Source: Vibrio sp. 10N.286.49.B1
Lineage (GTDB): Bacteria; Pseudomonadota; Gammaproteobacteria; Enterobacterales; Vibrionaceae
DNA length: 64,000 bases
NCBI RefSeq assembly: GCF_002873335.1
Contig: NZ_MCUW01000007.1
Coordinates: forward strand, 248,001 to 312,000
Direction: 5' to 3'
A program made the translations under genes and the position numbers. Below the pieces are notes generated by a model. That model ran no database searches, was not told where the DNA came from, and worked only from the letters and a program-made list of their open reading frames with translations. This document shows positions 20,923 to 30,763 of this stretch, in pieces; position 1 is the stretch's first letter; every line of letters starts with the position of its first letter.

Positions 20923-21939
20923 GTGAAAGTACTCGTGACAGGTGGAATGGGTTACATCGGTAGCCATACATGTGTGCAAATGCTAGAGAGTGGCATTGAA
21001 CCGGTAATTATTGACAATCTTTGTAACGCCAAGCAATCCGTACTTTCCAGAATTAAAGCGCTCAGTGGTCAAACACCAACGTTTTATCATGGCGATGTCC
21101 GCGATGCCGAATTGCTTGAACGAATCTTCTCCGAACATGATATCCAATCCGTCATTCATTTTGCTGGTTTAAAAGCGGTGGGCGAATCAGTCGTTAAGCC
21201 TATTGAATATTATGATAACAATGTAGCGGGTACGCTGGTGTTAGCCAATGCGATGCGAAATGCAGGGGTTAAAAGTATCATATTTAGCTCTTCTGCAACC
21301 GTCTATGGCGATCCTGAGATTGTGCCGATTACTGAGAATTCACCAGTGGGTAAGACGACTAACCCTTACGGCACGAGTAAATTCATGGTTGAACGCTGTT
21401 TAAGTGATGTCTTCACCTCCGACGAAGAATGGAGCATTACGTTGCTGCGGTACTTTAATCCAGTAGGAGCGCATCCGTCAGGAACGATGGGAGAAGACCC
21501 GCAAGGGATCCCAAATAATCTCATGCCATTTATTGCTCAAGTCGCCGTCGGTCGTCGTGACAAACTCTCCGTATTTGGTGACGACTATGACACACCTGAT
21601 GGAACGGGAGTTCGTGACTACATCCACGTTATGGACCTAGCCGACGGGCATGTCGCGGCATTAAAAGCAGTAGGGCAAAAACAAGGCCTACATATCTATA
21701 ATCTCGGTACCGGTAAAGGAAGCAGCGTTTTAGACATGGTCGAGGCATTCAGCCTAGCATGTGGTAAGCCTGTCCCGTATGAGCTACACCCAAGGCGTCC
21801 TGGTGACATCGCAGAATGCTGGGCGAGCACGGCAAAAGCCGAGGCTGACTTGAATTGGAAAGCAAGCCGTTCTCTACGAGATATGACGGCTGACTCTTGG
21901 CGCTGGCAATCGAATAACCCGAACGGTTACGAGGAGTAA
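20923..21939 (+). CDS. galE: UDP-glucose 4-epimerase
   Basis: The 338-residue short-chain dehydrogenase-type protein has the NAD-binding GGMGYIGSH at the N-terminus, the SSSATVYG serine segment and the YGTSK catalytic YxxxK motif. It interconverts UDP-galactose and UDP-glucose, closing the Leloir cycle. The start is GTG at 20923 with AGGAG six bases before it; the ATG at 20921 is out of frame. It is first in galETKM, a standard order, under a perfect gal operator. Confidence 0.95.
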   Translation: MKVLVTGGMGYIGSHTCVQMLESGIEPVIIDNLCNAKQSVLSRIKALSGQTPTFYHGDVRDAELLERIFSEHDIQSVIHFAGLKAVGESVVKPIEYYDNNVAGTLVLANAMRNAGVKSIIFSSSATVYGDPEIVPITENSPVGKTTNPYGTSKFMVERCLSDVFTSDEEWSITLLRYFNPVGAHPSGTMGEDPQGIPNNLMPFIAQVAVGRRDKLSVFGDDYDTPDGTGVRDYIHVMDLADGHVAALKAVGQKQGLHIYNLGTGKGSSVLDMVEAFSLACGKPVPYELHPRRPGDIAECWASTAKAEADLNWKASRSLRDMTADSWRWQSNNPNGYEE

Positions 21940-22016
21940 CGACTGCGGTAGATTGAACAAAGTTATAAATCTTGTGTTTTTCAAAGCGCTCGGCGCTGAC
22001 GTATTGAGTAAAGATA

Positions 22017-23069
22017 ATGTCGAATATTGAATTTAATCCTGTTGATCATCCACATCGTCGCTATAACCCATTAACTGGGCAGTGGATCCTTGTTTCTCCT
22101 CATCGAGCCAAACGACCATGGAGTGGCCAGAGCGAAGAGGTGTCGAATGTTCAGATTCCTCACTATGATGCTGGTTGTTTTTTGTGCCCAACTAATGAGC
22201 GTATTTCAGGTGATATCAATCCTGATTACAAGGGCACGTACGTTTTTAAAAATGATTTTGCGGCGTTGATGCCTGATTCACCTGATGCCCCTGAATCGAC
22301 AAACCCTTTATTTAAAACTCAAGGGGTGCGTGGTCTAAGTCGCGTGATTTGCTTTTCTCCCGACCACAGTAAGACGTTGCCAGAGCTTCCGCTTTCTGCA
22401 TTGCGTTGCGTTGTAGATACATGGAATGAACAAATCGAAGAATTGGGACAAGATTATGTCTGGGTTCAAGCCTTTGAGAACAAAGGCGAGGCGATGGGCT
22501 GCTCACAACCGCACCCTCATGGTCAGGTTTGGGCCAACAGCTTTTTACCCAATGAAATCGAACGTAAAGACCGTCTAATGCGAGAGTATTACGCCGAGCA
22601 AGGTAGCAACCTGTTAGTTGATTATGTTACATCCGAAATGAAAGATGGGGCACGTACTGTCGTTGAAACCGAGCATTGGTTAGCAGTTGTGCCTTATTGG
22701 GCGGCCTGGCCATTCGAAACGATGCTATTACCTAAGGTACATATCCGCCGGATGAGTGAGCTGAGTGAGGAGCAAAAAGATGACCTCGCTGTAGCGATTA
22801 AAAAATTGACCGCACGTTACGATAATTTGTTTGAGTGTTCTTTCCCTTATTCCATGGGCTGGCATTACGCGCCGTTTTTTGATGAGGGAGAAGGGATTGA
22901 GCACTGGCAGCTGCACGCCATGTTTTATCCGCCATTATTACGTTCTGCGACAGTTCGTAAGTTCATGGTGGGTTACGAAATGTTGGCGGAATCACAGCGT
23001 GATTTGACTGCAGAGCAAGCCGCTGAACGCCTTCGTTCTTTAAGTGATGTGCACTATAAGCAACAATAA
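22017..23069 (+). CDS. galT: Galactose-1-phosphate uridylyltransferase
   Basis: This 350-residue HIT-superfamily enzyme swaps UMP between UDP-glucose and galactose-1-phosphate. The active-site triad motif is [10 protein letters not shown], with the second histidine as the uridylylated nucleophile. CFLCPTNER near residue 55 supplies zinc cysteines. The ATG at 22017 has only a weak upstream GAGTAAAG. It is second in galETKM, 77 bp after galE. Confidence 0.95.
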   Translation: MSNIEFNPVDHPHRRYNPLTGQWILVSPHRAKRPWSGQSEEVSNVQIPHYDAGCFLCPTNERISGDINPDYKGTYVFKNDFAALMPDSPDAPESTNPLFKTQGVRGLSRVICFSPDHSKTLPELPLSALRCVVDTWNEQIEELGQDYVWVQAFENKGEAMGCSQPHPHGQVWANSFLPNEIERKDRLMREYYAEQGSNLLVDYVTSEMKDGARTVVETEHWLAVVPYWAAWPFETMLLPKVHIRRMSELSEEQKDDLAVAIKKLTARYDNLFECSFPYSMGWHYAPFFDEGEGIEHWQLHAMFYPPLLRSATVRKFMVGYEMLAESQRDLTAEQAAERLRSLSDVHYKQQ

Positions 23070-23138
23070 AACCATGAATTTATAAGTTTGATGCATCGAG
23101 CATAGCGCGATGCCTCTGATATTTGAGAGTTATTATCT

Positions 23139-24293
23139 ATGAATGATTTAATCCAAAACGTAGCGAATGCCTTTACTCGAGTTGTTGGACATAAGCCCGC
23201 TCACTTTGTACGAGCGCCTGGTAGAGTGAACTTAATTGGTGAGCATACCGACTATAATGATGGTTTTGTTTTGCCATGTGCCATTAACTATCAAACGATG
23301 GTTGCAACGACTAAGCGTGATGACAATATCGTAAGAGTCATCTCCGTTGATTATCAAGATGCAGTTGATGAGTTTGATATCACCCAAGAGATTTCGTTTC
23401 AGCCTAATAAAATGTGGGCGAACTATATCCGTGGCGTGGTGAAGTTCTTACTTGTACGCGGCTATAAGATCGGCGGTGCTGATATTGCGGTGTCAGGTAA
23501 TGTACCGCAAGGCGCTGGCTTAAGTTCTTCCGCTGCGTTAGAGGTCGTGATAGGGCAAACCTTTAAAACTCTTTATGATTTAGACATTTCACAAGCTGAC
23601 ATAGCCTTGAATGGTCAACAGGCTGAAAACGAGTTTGTGGGCTGTAACTGCGGTATCATGGATCAGCTTATTTCAGCAGAAGGTCAAGAGCATCATGCCT
23701 TGCTTATTGATTGTCGAAGCTTAGAAACACGCGCGGTTTCAATGCCAGAAGATATGTCTGTCGTCATCATTAACTCCAATAAACAGCGTGGCCTTGTTGA
23801 TAGCGAATACAACACGCGCCGTGAACAGTGTGAAGAAGCCGCACGTATGTTTGGTGTGAAAGCATTGCGAGATGTCACGCTTGAACAATTCAATGACCGC
23901 ATTGATGAACTTGATGCTGTTGTCGCCAAACGTGCTCGCCATGTCATTACTGAAAACGACCGCACAGTTGAGGCTGCCGATGCACTTAGTCGCGGTGATA
24001 TGAAGCGCATGGCGCAATTGATGGAGCAGTCTCACGTATCGATGCGTGATGATTTCGAAATCACAGTAAAAGAGGTCGACACGGTTGTTGATATCGTTAA
24101 AGGTGTGATTGGTGACCAAGGTGGTGTTCGCATGACGGGAGGAGGCTTTGGGGGCTGTATCGTTTCATTAGTTCCGCCTGCTCTTGTTGATGACATAGTG
24201 GCAGCACTGGATGAACAATATGAAGCCGCAACCGGCCTCAAAGAGTCTATCTACGTGTGCCAAGCAAAAAATGGTGCTGGTGTTATCTCATAA
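23139..24293 (+). CDS. galK: Galactokinase
   Basis: The 384-residue GHMP kinase phosphorylates galactose at C1 with ATP. It has the galactokinase signature [15 protein letters not shown], the nucleotide loop [13 protein letters not shown] and the third motif MTGGGFGGC. It starts with ATG at 23139, 69 bp after galT, and ends 9 bp before galM. Confidence 0.96.
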   Translation: MNDLIQNVANAFTRVVGHKPAHFVRAPGRVNLIGEHTDYNDGFVLPCAINYQTMVATTKRDDNIVRVISVDYQDAVDEFDITQEISFQPNKMWANYIRGVVKFLLVRGYKIGGADIAVSGNVPQGAGLSSSAALEVVIGQTFKTLYDLDISQADIALNGQQAENEFVGCNCGIMDQLISAEGQEHHALLIDCRSLETRAVSMPEDMSVVIINSNKQRGLVDSEYNTRREQCEEAARMFGVKALRDVTLEQFNDRIDELDAVVAKRARHVITENDRTVEAADALSRGDMKRMAQLMEQSHVSMRDDFEITVKEVDTVVDIVKGVIGDQGGVRMTGGGFGGCIVSLVPPALVDDIVAALDEQYEAATGLKESIYVCQAKNGAGVIS

Positions 24294-24302
24294 GGAAGCG
24301 TC

Positions 24303-25373
24303 ATGTCTATTTCGATGGTTGATACGTTGACGGCTATGCAAGTACCTGACGGTAATCCTGTTGAGCTTATTGAATTAAGTAATGTCAACGGGATGGTGAT
24401 TGGCGTGCTTGATGTTGGCGCGACGTGGGTCAGTTGCAAGGTTCCCCTTGATGGTGAGCCTGATGGTTGTCGAGAGGTCTTGCTGGGTTGCTTGGATTAC
24501 ACTAAGCAAGTCAGCTACATGGGGGCGACGGTTGGCCGCTATGCCAATCGCATCAAGGCTGGGCAATTTTCTATCGAAGCGGATACTTATCAATTGGCTT
24601 TGAACCAAGCGGGCAATACGTTGCATGGTGGCAGCGACGGCTTCGATAAGCGTCGTTGGCAAGTGTTGGCGCAGGGAGTCAGTTTCGTTGAGTTGAAACT
24701 TTGCTCCGCTGATGGGGATCAAGGCTTTCCTGGAAATCTTACTGTCATTACCCGTTATGATCTGACCGATGACAATGAGGTGGTGATCAGCTATCGAGCG
24801 ACGACCGATTCGCCAACCGTGGTGAATCTAACCAATCATGCCTATTTTAACTTGCTGGGTGCTGAGAGCGGACAAGACTGTTTGGGACATCGTTTGATGG
24901 TCAACGCTGACCAGTTTTTGCCGTCCGATGAAAAGGGGATCCCACTGGGTGAACTGCAATCGGTGGTGGGCACGAGTTTTGATTTTAACGAATCAAAGCG
25001 TATTGACACGCATTGGATGCAAGATGAGCATCAACAGCGTGCAAAAGGGTACGACCACTCCTTCTTGCTTAACCACGATGGCTTGGATGACAGACCTGTC
25101 GCCTATGTCCATTCCCCTGATGGCGCTTTAACGCTACAGGTATTTAGTAATAAACCTGCGATGCAGTTGTACACGGGAAATTACCTTGCTGGAACGCCAA
25201 ATCGCTCCAAGGGGTGCTATACCGATTACGCAGGGTTTGCATTAGAAACTCAATTCTTACCTGATTCACCTAACCATCCTGAATGGCCGCAGCCTAGCTG
25301 TATTCTCCAGCCAGATCAGGAGTACTGGTATACGACGAGCTACCGCTTTGACATCTCGGGGGAGGAGTCATAG
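24303..25373 (+). CDS. galM: Galactose mutarotase (aldose 1-epimerase)
   Basis: The 356-residue enzyme converts beta-D-galactose, the product of LacZ, to the alpha anomer used by GalK. Visible motifs are GRYANRI, NTLHGGSDGFDKRRW, NLTNHAYFNL with the catalytic histidine, and FALETQFLPDSPNH with the catalytic glutamate. AAGGAAG precedes the ATG at 24303. It is the last gene of the operon and runs into a terminator shared with convergent galR. Confidence 0.94.
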   Translation: MSISMVDTLTAMQVPDGNPVELIELSNVNGMVIGVLDVGATWVSCKVPLDGEPDGCREVLLGCLDYTKQVSYMGATVGRYANRIKAGQFSIEADTYQLALNQAGNTLHGGSDGFDKRRWQVLAQGVSFVELKLCSADGDQGFPGNLTVITRYDLTDDNEVVISYRATTDSPTVVNLTNHAYFNLLGAESGQDCLGHRLMVNADQFLPSDEKGIPLGELQSVVGTSFDFNESKRIDTHWMQDEHQQRAKGYDHSFLLNHDGLDDRPVAYVHSPDGALTLQVFSNKPAMQLYTGNYLAGTPNRSKGCYTDYAGFALETQFLPDSPNHPEWPQPSCILQPDQEYWYTTSYRFDISGEES

Positions 25374-25432
25374 AGGTAGCGCGTTGCCTTTACTTATTAC
25401 TCGTTTGAGTAAGGGGGGAACAGAATAAGAAT

Positions 25433-25469
25433 AACCCCAGCTCGTCTTAATTTGAGCTGGGGTTCTTTT
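25433..25469. terminator. Terminator shared by galM and galR
   Basis: AACCCCAGCTC (25433-25443) pairs with GAGCTGGGGTT (25454-25464), followed on the plus strand by CTTTTA. It overlaps the galR stop codon by two bases. Confidence 0.85.
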
Positions 25470-26469
25470 ATTTGATTCTTTCGACTGAATTGCGCTGAAC
25501 CAAGGTTGGAGAGTAAACCAGCAGATCTTTATCGATGGTTTCATTGTTCGACAAAGAAATTGCAATTTGCGCCGCTTTTTCCGCCATCATTTTAATTGGG
25601 TAGCGAATCGTCGTGAGGCGTGGATATAAATATTTTGCAATTAATGCATCGTCAAAGCCGATAATCGACATCTGATTAGGCAGCTCAAATTGGTTTTCTT
25701 CGAGCACTGATAGCGCACCTGCCGCCATATTATCGTTGTAGGCCACGATGGCCGTTATCGGCAATGATTTTGTGAGTAGGTTTGTCATGGCTTTTTCGCC
25801 ACCATCACTGTCCGGCTCACCATATTCGATATAGCTTTTCGAAAGCTCGATATTATTGGCTTTGAGCGCTTCAAGATAACCTGCAAGGCGTTGATCCACA
25901 TCTTCAATTTGATGAGATGAAGAGATGCACGCAATGTTGGTATGACCGTGACGGATGAGTTGCTCAGTGGCGAGGTAAGCCCCTTTATAATTGTCTAAGG
26001 ATATACAGCGACCGGGAAGCTCTGGAATATTTCGGTTAATGTATACCAATGCCTTCACTTCTTCGGCATAGCGAATGAGTTCTTCGTCAGGCAGTGCCTT
26101 CGAGTGAATGACCAATGCATCGCAACGGCTGTTAATCAGCAGCTCAATTGCTTGTCTTTCTTCTTCGGCGTTGTGGTAGCCATTACCAATTAATATATGT
26201 TTACCATGCTGGTGTGCCACATCATCGACCGCTTTCACCAATGTTCCGAAAAATGGGTCGGAGACATCACTTACCAATACACCCACGGTTTTAGTGCTTT
26301 GACTGACGAGGGCTCTGGCATTGGCGTTAGGTCGATAACCAAGTTTTTTCATTGCGGCAGTGACCGACGCAATCGAAGCGGCACTCGCTTTGGGTGAGTT
26401 ATTGGTTACTCGAGAAACGGTGGCGACTGACACCCCAGCTTCTTTTGCGACATCTTTTATCGTTGCCAT
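25468..26469 (-). CDS. galR: LacI/GalR-family repressor, probable GalR
   Basis: The 333-residue protein starts MATIKDVAKEAGVSVATVSRV, the standard LacI-family helix-turn-helix, followed by the hinge (SIASVTAAMKKLGYRPNANARALV) and a sugar-binding-protein-like core. I chose ATG at 26469, preceded by GAGGTG; a longer frame to 26643 lacks family similarity. It is convergent with galETKM and sits in a region with five matching operators, so I infer that it represses lac, mgl, gal and itself, with galactose as inducer. A GalS-like isorepressor is the main alternative. Confidence 0.88.
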   Translation of the reverse strand: MATIKDVAKEAGVSVATVSRVTNNSPKASAASIASVTAAMKKLGYRPNANARALVSQSTKTVGVLVSDVSDPFFGTLVKAVDDVAHQHGKHILIGNGYHNAEEERQAIELLINSRCDALVIHSKALPDEELIRYAEEVKALVYINRNIPELPGRCISLDNYKGAYLATEQLIRHGHTNIACISSSHQIEDVDQRLAGYLEALKANNIELSKSYIEYGEPDSDGGEKAMTNLLTKSLPITAIVAYNDNMAAGALSVLEENQFELPNQMSIIGFDDALIAKYLYPRLTTIRYPIKMMAEKAAQIAISLSNNETIDKDLLVYSPTLVQRNSVERIK

Positions 26470-26591
26470 CTGACACCTCTTTTTATTTATAGAGTTATTA
26501 AACGCTTGTCGTGTAAATATCGCAATCAATGTTTCACAAAATTGAACATTATGTGATGTGTGATGACATGCCCTGTGTGGTTTTAGGCTAT

Positions 26592-26606
26592 ATGTAAACG
26601 TTACAC
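26592..26606. promoter_or_regulatory. GalR-type operator upstream of galR
   Basis: ATGTAAACGTTACAC matches the gal operator with one base missing from the right half. It lies 122 bp before the galR ATG and suggests autoregulation. Confidence 0.6.
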
Positions 26607-26626
26607 ACCGCGAGGGTGTTCGTGGA

Positions 26627-26652
26627 CAAAAAAAGCCCCTCAACGGGGCTTT
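26627..26652 (-). terminator. Terminator of the PTS IIABC gene
   Basis: AAAGCCCC (26632-26639) pairs with GGGGCTTT (26645-26652). The T-run lies on the minus strand, so it ends the PTS transcript. A second hairpin, CAGAAAC/GTTTCTG, lies at 26661-26679. Confidence 0.88.
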
Positions 26653-26686
26653 AGATTTATCAGAAACATCAGGTTTCTGTGCGAGG

Positions 26687-26728
26687 GTTACTATGTACTA
26701 CTTAGTTACTATGTACTACTCAGTTACT
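26687..26728. repeat. 18-bp tandem duplication after the PTS gene
   Basis: GTTACTATGTACTACTTA (26687-26704) is followed by GTTACTATGTACTACTCA (26705-26722) and a third start, GTTACT. It falls in the 3-prime untranslated part of the PTS transcript. Confidence 0.85.
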
Positions 26729-26754
26729 GCGCAATTTAGTCACTTTGTGTCTTC

Positions 26755-28647
26755 TTATGCAGTAACTAACTCAGCTTTTGCTGAACGCATTTTTTTCAAA
26801 CTGATACAAACTAAAGCCGTAACCACAGTACCAGCTGCCATACAAACTAACGCAAGCAGAGGTTTATTCATCGCACCTAGAAGTGCCACTACTGGACCAC
26901 CGTGTGCGACGCTGTTTGTTATGCCGAATGAGAAAGCCATCACCGCTGCCACCATTGAGCCTACCACGTTAGCTGGAATGACCGACATTGGGTCTTGAGC
27001 GGCGAACGGAATAGCGCCTTCTGATATGCCGACTAGGCCCATCGCTCCCGCGGCTTTTCCTGCTTCTAGCTCCGATTCTTCAAACAGATTGAACTTACGT
27101 CCCAATACCGTTGCCAAGCCCATACCAAGTGGTGCGACAGGAATTGCACAAGCCATTGCGCCCATAAACTGAGTTTGACCGCTTGCAATCATGCCGACAG
27201 AGAATAAGAATGCGACCTTATTAAATGGACCACCCATATCGAACCCTGCCATGCCACCGAGAACAATACCCAGCAGAACCACACTCCCCGTACTCATGCT
27301 AACGAGCATGGCGTTTAGACCGTCCATAAGGCTGGCAATAGGAGCACCGATAACAAAGATAAACAACGCCGAGATAAATAGAGAGCCAGTAATTGGCGCA
27401 ATCATAATTGGAACAAGTGGTTGAATAAATTTGTGATAGTTACGACTGGTCACCCATTTGACAAAGTAACCAACGAGTAGACCGGCAACAATAGCACCAA
27501 TGAAACCTGTCCCGGCTTCAGCACCATAAAATGACCCATTATTTGCAATCCAGCCGCCGATTAAACCCGGAGCAAGACCAGGGCGGTCGGCGATGGCGTA
27601 GGCAATGTAACCAGACAGGATCGGGATCATCAATGTGAAAGCGACGACACCAACATCGAGTACTTTTTGCCACATACTGCCTTCAGGAATAGCCATGCCA
27701 GCTTCTGTTGGTTGCCCACCAATAGCCAAAGCGAGCGCGATAAGTAGGCCGCCCGTCACAACAAATGGGATCATATGAGAAACGCCATTCATTAAGTAGC
27801 AGTAAAGATCTGAGCGCTTAGAATTATTGCTATCAGCTTTGGCCGCCTTCCCATCTGCGACGAACTTAGGTGATGATAACGCATCACTAATGACGCCTTT
27901 TGCATTACTAATTGGTGCTTTAACACCCGTTTCTATGAGCTTTTTGCCGGCAAAGCGGTTCATGTCGACCTGCTTATCTGACGCAACAATAATAGCGTCT
28001 GCTTGTGCAATCTCCTCTGCCGTGGGGCTGTTTTTCACGCCGATAGAACCATTTGTTTCTACTTTAATTTTATAGCCAAGCTCTGCCGCGCCTTTTTCAA
28101 GCGCTTCTGCGGCTAGATAGGTGTGTGCTACGCCAGTTGGACAACCTGTGACGCCAATCAAGAAACCCTTATTGGCTTCCGGTTGGTCCTCATTAGATTC
28201 AGGTTTTGCTAATAGTAATTCGAGAGCTTGCGTGGTGCTCGTCGCTTTTAAGATGTTATCAATAAAGCCATTTTCAATGAGCTTAGAGGAAAGCTCGGCA
28301 AGCACTTCAATGTGATGATCAGAGCCGCCATCAGGAGAGGCAATCATAAAAAAGAGTTTTGATGGTTGACCGTCTTCTGCGCCGTATTCGATACCGGACT
28401 TACTGATGCCGATGGCGACGGCTGGTGAAATCACGGCTGCACTTTTTGCGTGAGGTAAGGCTATGCCTTCTTCAAAGCCTGTGTTGCCAATTTCTTCGCG
28501 AGCGTAAATATCAGCCAGGAATTGAGTTTTGTCGTTTATTCTGCCTTGATGATGGAGTAGATCGGCCATTTCAGCAAAAACGTCATCTTTGTTGGTTGCT
28601 TTTAAATCTAGGCAGATCAATTGTTCATTGATGAGATCCGTGATCAT
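26755..28647 (-). CDS. PTS fructose/mannose-type permease IIABC
   Basis: This 630-residue fusion has three parts. Residues 1-150 are an EIIA-2 domain with phospho-histidine H66 in GIALPHAKS. Residues 162-260 are an EIIB-Fru domain with phospho-cysteine C169 in GVTGCPTGVAHT. Residues 280-620 are the EIIC membrane part (MNGVSHMIPFVVTGG). It should import and phosphorylate a ketose or mannose-type sugar. FruA-type family membership is clear, but the neighbours are an AraC regulator and separate IIA and IIB genes, not fruK. This recalls the V. cholerae mannose/fructose PTS region, so fructose or mannose are both possible. Start is ATG at 28647 after AGGAC. Confidence 0.88.
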   Translation of the reverse strand: MITDLINEQLICLDLKATNKDDVFAEMADLLHHQGRINDKTQFLADIYAREEIGNTGFEEGIALPHAKSAAVISPAVAIGISKSGIEYGAEDGQPSKLFFMIASPDGGSDHHIEVLAELSSKLIENGFIDNILKATSTTQALELLLAKPESNEDQPEANKGFLIGVTGCPTGVAHTYLAAEALEKGAAELGYKIKVETNGSIGVKNSPTAEEIAQADAIIVASDKQVDMNRFAGKKLIETGVKAPISNAKGVISDALSSPKFVADGKAAKADSNNSKRSDLYCYLMNGVSHMIPFVVTGGLLIALALAIGGQPTEAGMAIPEGSMWQKVLDVGVVAFTLMIPILSGYIAYAIADRPGLAPGLIGGWIANNGSFYGAEAGTGFIGAIVAGLLVGYFVKWVTSRNYHKFIQPLVPIMIAPITGSLFISALFIFVIGAPIASLMDGLNAMLVSMSTGSVVLLGIVLGGMAGFDMGGPFNKVAFLFSVGMIASGQTQFMGAMACAIPVAPLGMGLATVLGRKFNLFEESELEAGKAAGAMGLVGISEGAIPFAAQDPMSVIPANVVGSMVAAVMAFSFGITNSVAHGGPVVALLGAMNKPLLALVCMAAGTVVTALVCISLKKMRSAKAELVTA

Positions 28648-29136
28648 AATGATTGTCCTATTACCAGGTGGAGTGGGGCCTGCATGGTATCTATATATGC
28701 CATCGCTTTATGGGCACCAACTATGCGTAATAGCTAAATATGTAGTAGCGATACGTATGATAGTGTTTAGCCTATCTGTGGGCGATGACGGCCTTGATAG
28801 ATAATGTCACGATGCAGTGCGTCGATAGGGGAATTATGAGCGTGAATCCTTTGTTTTTTTAGTGCACCACAGAGACATCTACTGGATTTTTGTAACAACC
28901 CTTTTTTAGTGTGAACTGGATCTGTTTTTTATATTGATATCTACTGTTAGTTATTTTTAATTAAAATTCTTTTTAATTAATTACTTATGGTATTTTTCTT
29001 GTGGTTTATTAGTGTGGTAATTATCACTATGCTAAACTTGGCTGGAACTTTGTAACCTAGTTGCTGAGCCGAAATACCATGATTTATATCACAACTATTG
29101 CCTCATACTTAGCCATTCGCTGGAGAATTGTCTTCG
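28648..29136. promoter_or_regulatory. Divergent PTS/AraC promoter region with a candidate CRP site
   Basis: This 489-bp gap is AT-rich and has no credible gene. TGTGG-TAATTA-TCACT at 29013-29028 matches 8 of 10 core CRP positions and lies about 110 bp before the AraC start. No clear AraC-type direct repeat could be picked out by eye. Confidence 0.45.
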
Positions 29137-29967
29137 ATGTTTTACAACCTAATTGAAGTATTGGTAGCAGAGCGAGAACATATTAATCGGATTTGGTTTG
29201 CTTCTGACAAACAGACTCCGCCACCTTGTAGCTATCAAGTAAACTTTCCCAGGCTAGAGCTTGTGGTCAGTGGTGAGTATGAGAATGAGCTTGAAGATCC
29301 AGAGCAAGGCATTTCAACGGTGAAAGTGTTGTCGGGAGATGTACTTTACATTCCACCAAACTGCTGGAACAAACCGAACTGGCAAGGGGATTGTTCAGTA
29401 CTAAGTTTGTTGTTTGGTAAGCGACAATTAGGCTTTAGCTTGGTGAGTAAGCGACAGGGTGAGCAAGGGTTTTATGACATACAAAAGCATAGTGTCCCCA
29501 CTCGAACGGGTCACGCCATTGATCATATTCTTGATGCCTTGAATGCGTTGGCGGAAGAGCCTAAGAAGTCTCCGATGGATGAGCACTTATTGATGGCTTT
29601 ATTGTCCTATAGCCAGTCGATGGTCTCAGAACCTTCAGAAAATTTACGCAGTGGCGACCTGTATCAAGGGATATGTATTTATATCCAAGAGAATTTTCAT
29701 CGTTCAATTACACGATCGAGCATCGCCCATCGCTTTCATATTAGCCCCAATCACCTATCTCGCTTGTTTCGACAGCAAGGCCATATGACGTTGGCGGACT
29801 ACATTACTTGGGTGAGGCTAGATCGCGCAAAGTTCATGCTAAAAAAATATGATTTCACCTTGAAAGAGGTGGCGATACGTTGCGGCTATCAAGATGTGAA
29901 CTACTTTTTCCGTGTTTTTAAGTCTCGAACTGGGCAGACCCCAAGTGAATATCGGCAAGCGCTATGA
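29137..29967 (+). CDS. AraC-family transcriptional regulator of the PTS block
   Basis: The 276-residue protein has an N-terminal cupin-like sugar-sensing half (GDVLYIPPNCWNKPNW) and a C-terminal double helix-turn-helix (SIAHRFHISPNHLSRLFRQ, then the closing AraC signature LKEVAIRCGYQDVNYFFRVF). I chose ATG at 29137, ten bases after GGAGA; a TTG start at 29128 would be only one base from that site. It diverges from the IIABC gene and overlaps the convergent IIA gene by six bases. It probably activates the PTS genes in response to sugar; this is inferred. Confidence 0.87.
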   Translation: MFYNLIEVLVAEREHINRIWFASDKQTPPPCSYQVNFPRLELVVSGEYENELEDPEQGISTVKVLSGDVLYIPPNCWNKPNWQGDCSVLSLLFGKRQLGFSLVSKRQGEQGFYDIQKHSVPTRTGHAIDHILDALNALAEEPKKSPMDEHLLMALLSYSQSMVSEPSENLRSGDLYQGICIYIQENFHRSITRSSIAHRFHISPNHLSRLFRQQGHMTLADYITWVRLDRAKFMLKKYDFTLKEVAIRCGYQDVNYFFRVFKSRTGQTPSEYRQAL

Positions 29968-30759
29968 TGAAGAACATGCTCTTTGGCCTTTAACCAATTG
30001 ATGAATCAAGATCGCTTTGATCGCCTCTGGCTCTCTACTGGTGGTTAATAAAGAACAAAAGTCATCGTCAAGCAGCGCTTTTGTTAGGTGAGTGAAGCTG
30101 ACAAGTAAAGCGCGCTGTGGCGGGGAAGGCAAAACCAATGTGATGATGAGTTTAACAGGCCCAAGTTTTATTGATTGCCAATCAACGGGCTGGGGGCTTT
30201 GAATTACGGTCAGTGAGGCCGTTTCTATTTTATTCGAAATTAAATGCGGCAGTGCAATGGAATGGCCGATCGCAGTTGATGAATGACGTTCTCGGTCTCG
30301 TAAACCAAGCATGATCTCACGATGGTGTTGGATGGACGTCAATTGAGCTATTTGCTCTAAAATTATCGATTTATCCTGGCTTTCGTTGTGAGCAAAGTGG
30401 AAATCGATAGGAAAGGGCAACTGAAATGTAGTGAGCGCTTTTAGTAGGGGAAGGTTGGCCTTTTTATTGCTGCGATGCGCCGTGTTGACGAGCATGAAGT
30501 GTTCAGCGATAAAATCGGTGAGAACCATGCAAGCCAACTCGGCGTCCGAGCCTTCGATATGCAACTGACACAAATCGTCTTGCTTGCCCGCCAGTGAAAG
30601 AATGTGGAGTGGGTGCTCGATGTTCGCGTTGTCCCAGCACGTTAAATTGTGCACGATGACGACGGAGCGAAACATGGCACTTAGGGTTTTCAGCCTGTTA
30701 ATTTTCCAGCCGGAAAAACCATCTTCGGGTAAAGCAAAAGTAATGCGTCGTTCGATCAT
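29962..30759 (-). CDS. PTS EIIA-2 protein with N-terminal HPr-like domain
   Basis: The 265-residue protein has an EIIA-2 domain in its C-terminal half with the phospho-site SIALPH (H172). Residues 1-90 align by eye with HPr along its whole length: MIERRITFALPEDGF at the start, then NANIEHPLHILSLA, then the helix LTDFIAEHF. Where HPr has its phosphorylated histidine in GLHTRPA, this protein reads GFSGWKI. The HPr-like part therefore seems unable to carry phosphate. I chose ATG at 30759, four bases after the IIB stop; the longer frame begins with TTG inside the IIB gene. It is co-transcribed with the IIB gene and probably works with the IIABC permease. Confidence 0.78.
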   Translation of the reverse strand: MIERRITFALPEDGFSGWKINRLKTLSAMFRSVVIVHNLTCWDNANIEHPLHILSLAGKQDDLCQLHIEGSDAELACMVLTDFIAEHFMLVNTAHRSNKKANLPLLKALTTFQLPFPIDFHFAHNESQDKSIILEQIAQLTSIQHHREIMLGLRDRERHSSTAIGHSIALPHLISNKIETASLTVIQSPQPVDWQSIKLGPVKLIITLVLPSPPQRALLVSFTHLTKALLDDDFCSLLTTSREPEAIKAILIHQLVKGQRACSSS

Positions 30760-30763
30760 AATA

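Noticed and set aside
26467..26643. N-terminal extension of galR by 58 codons
   Set aside because: The LacI-family start MATIKDV and GAGGTG site fix the start at 26469; the extension covers the operator and promoter region.
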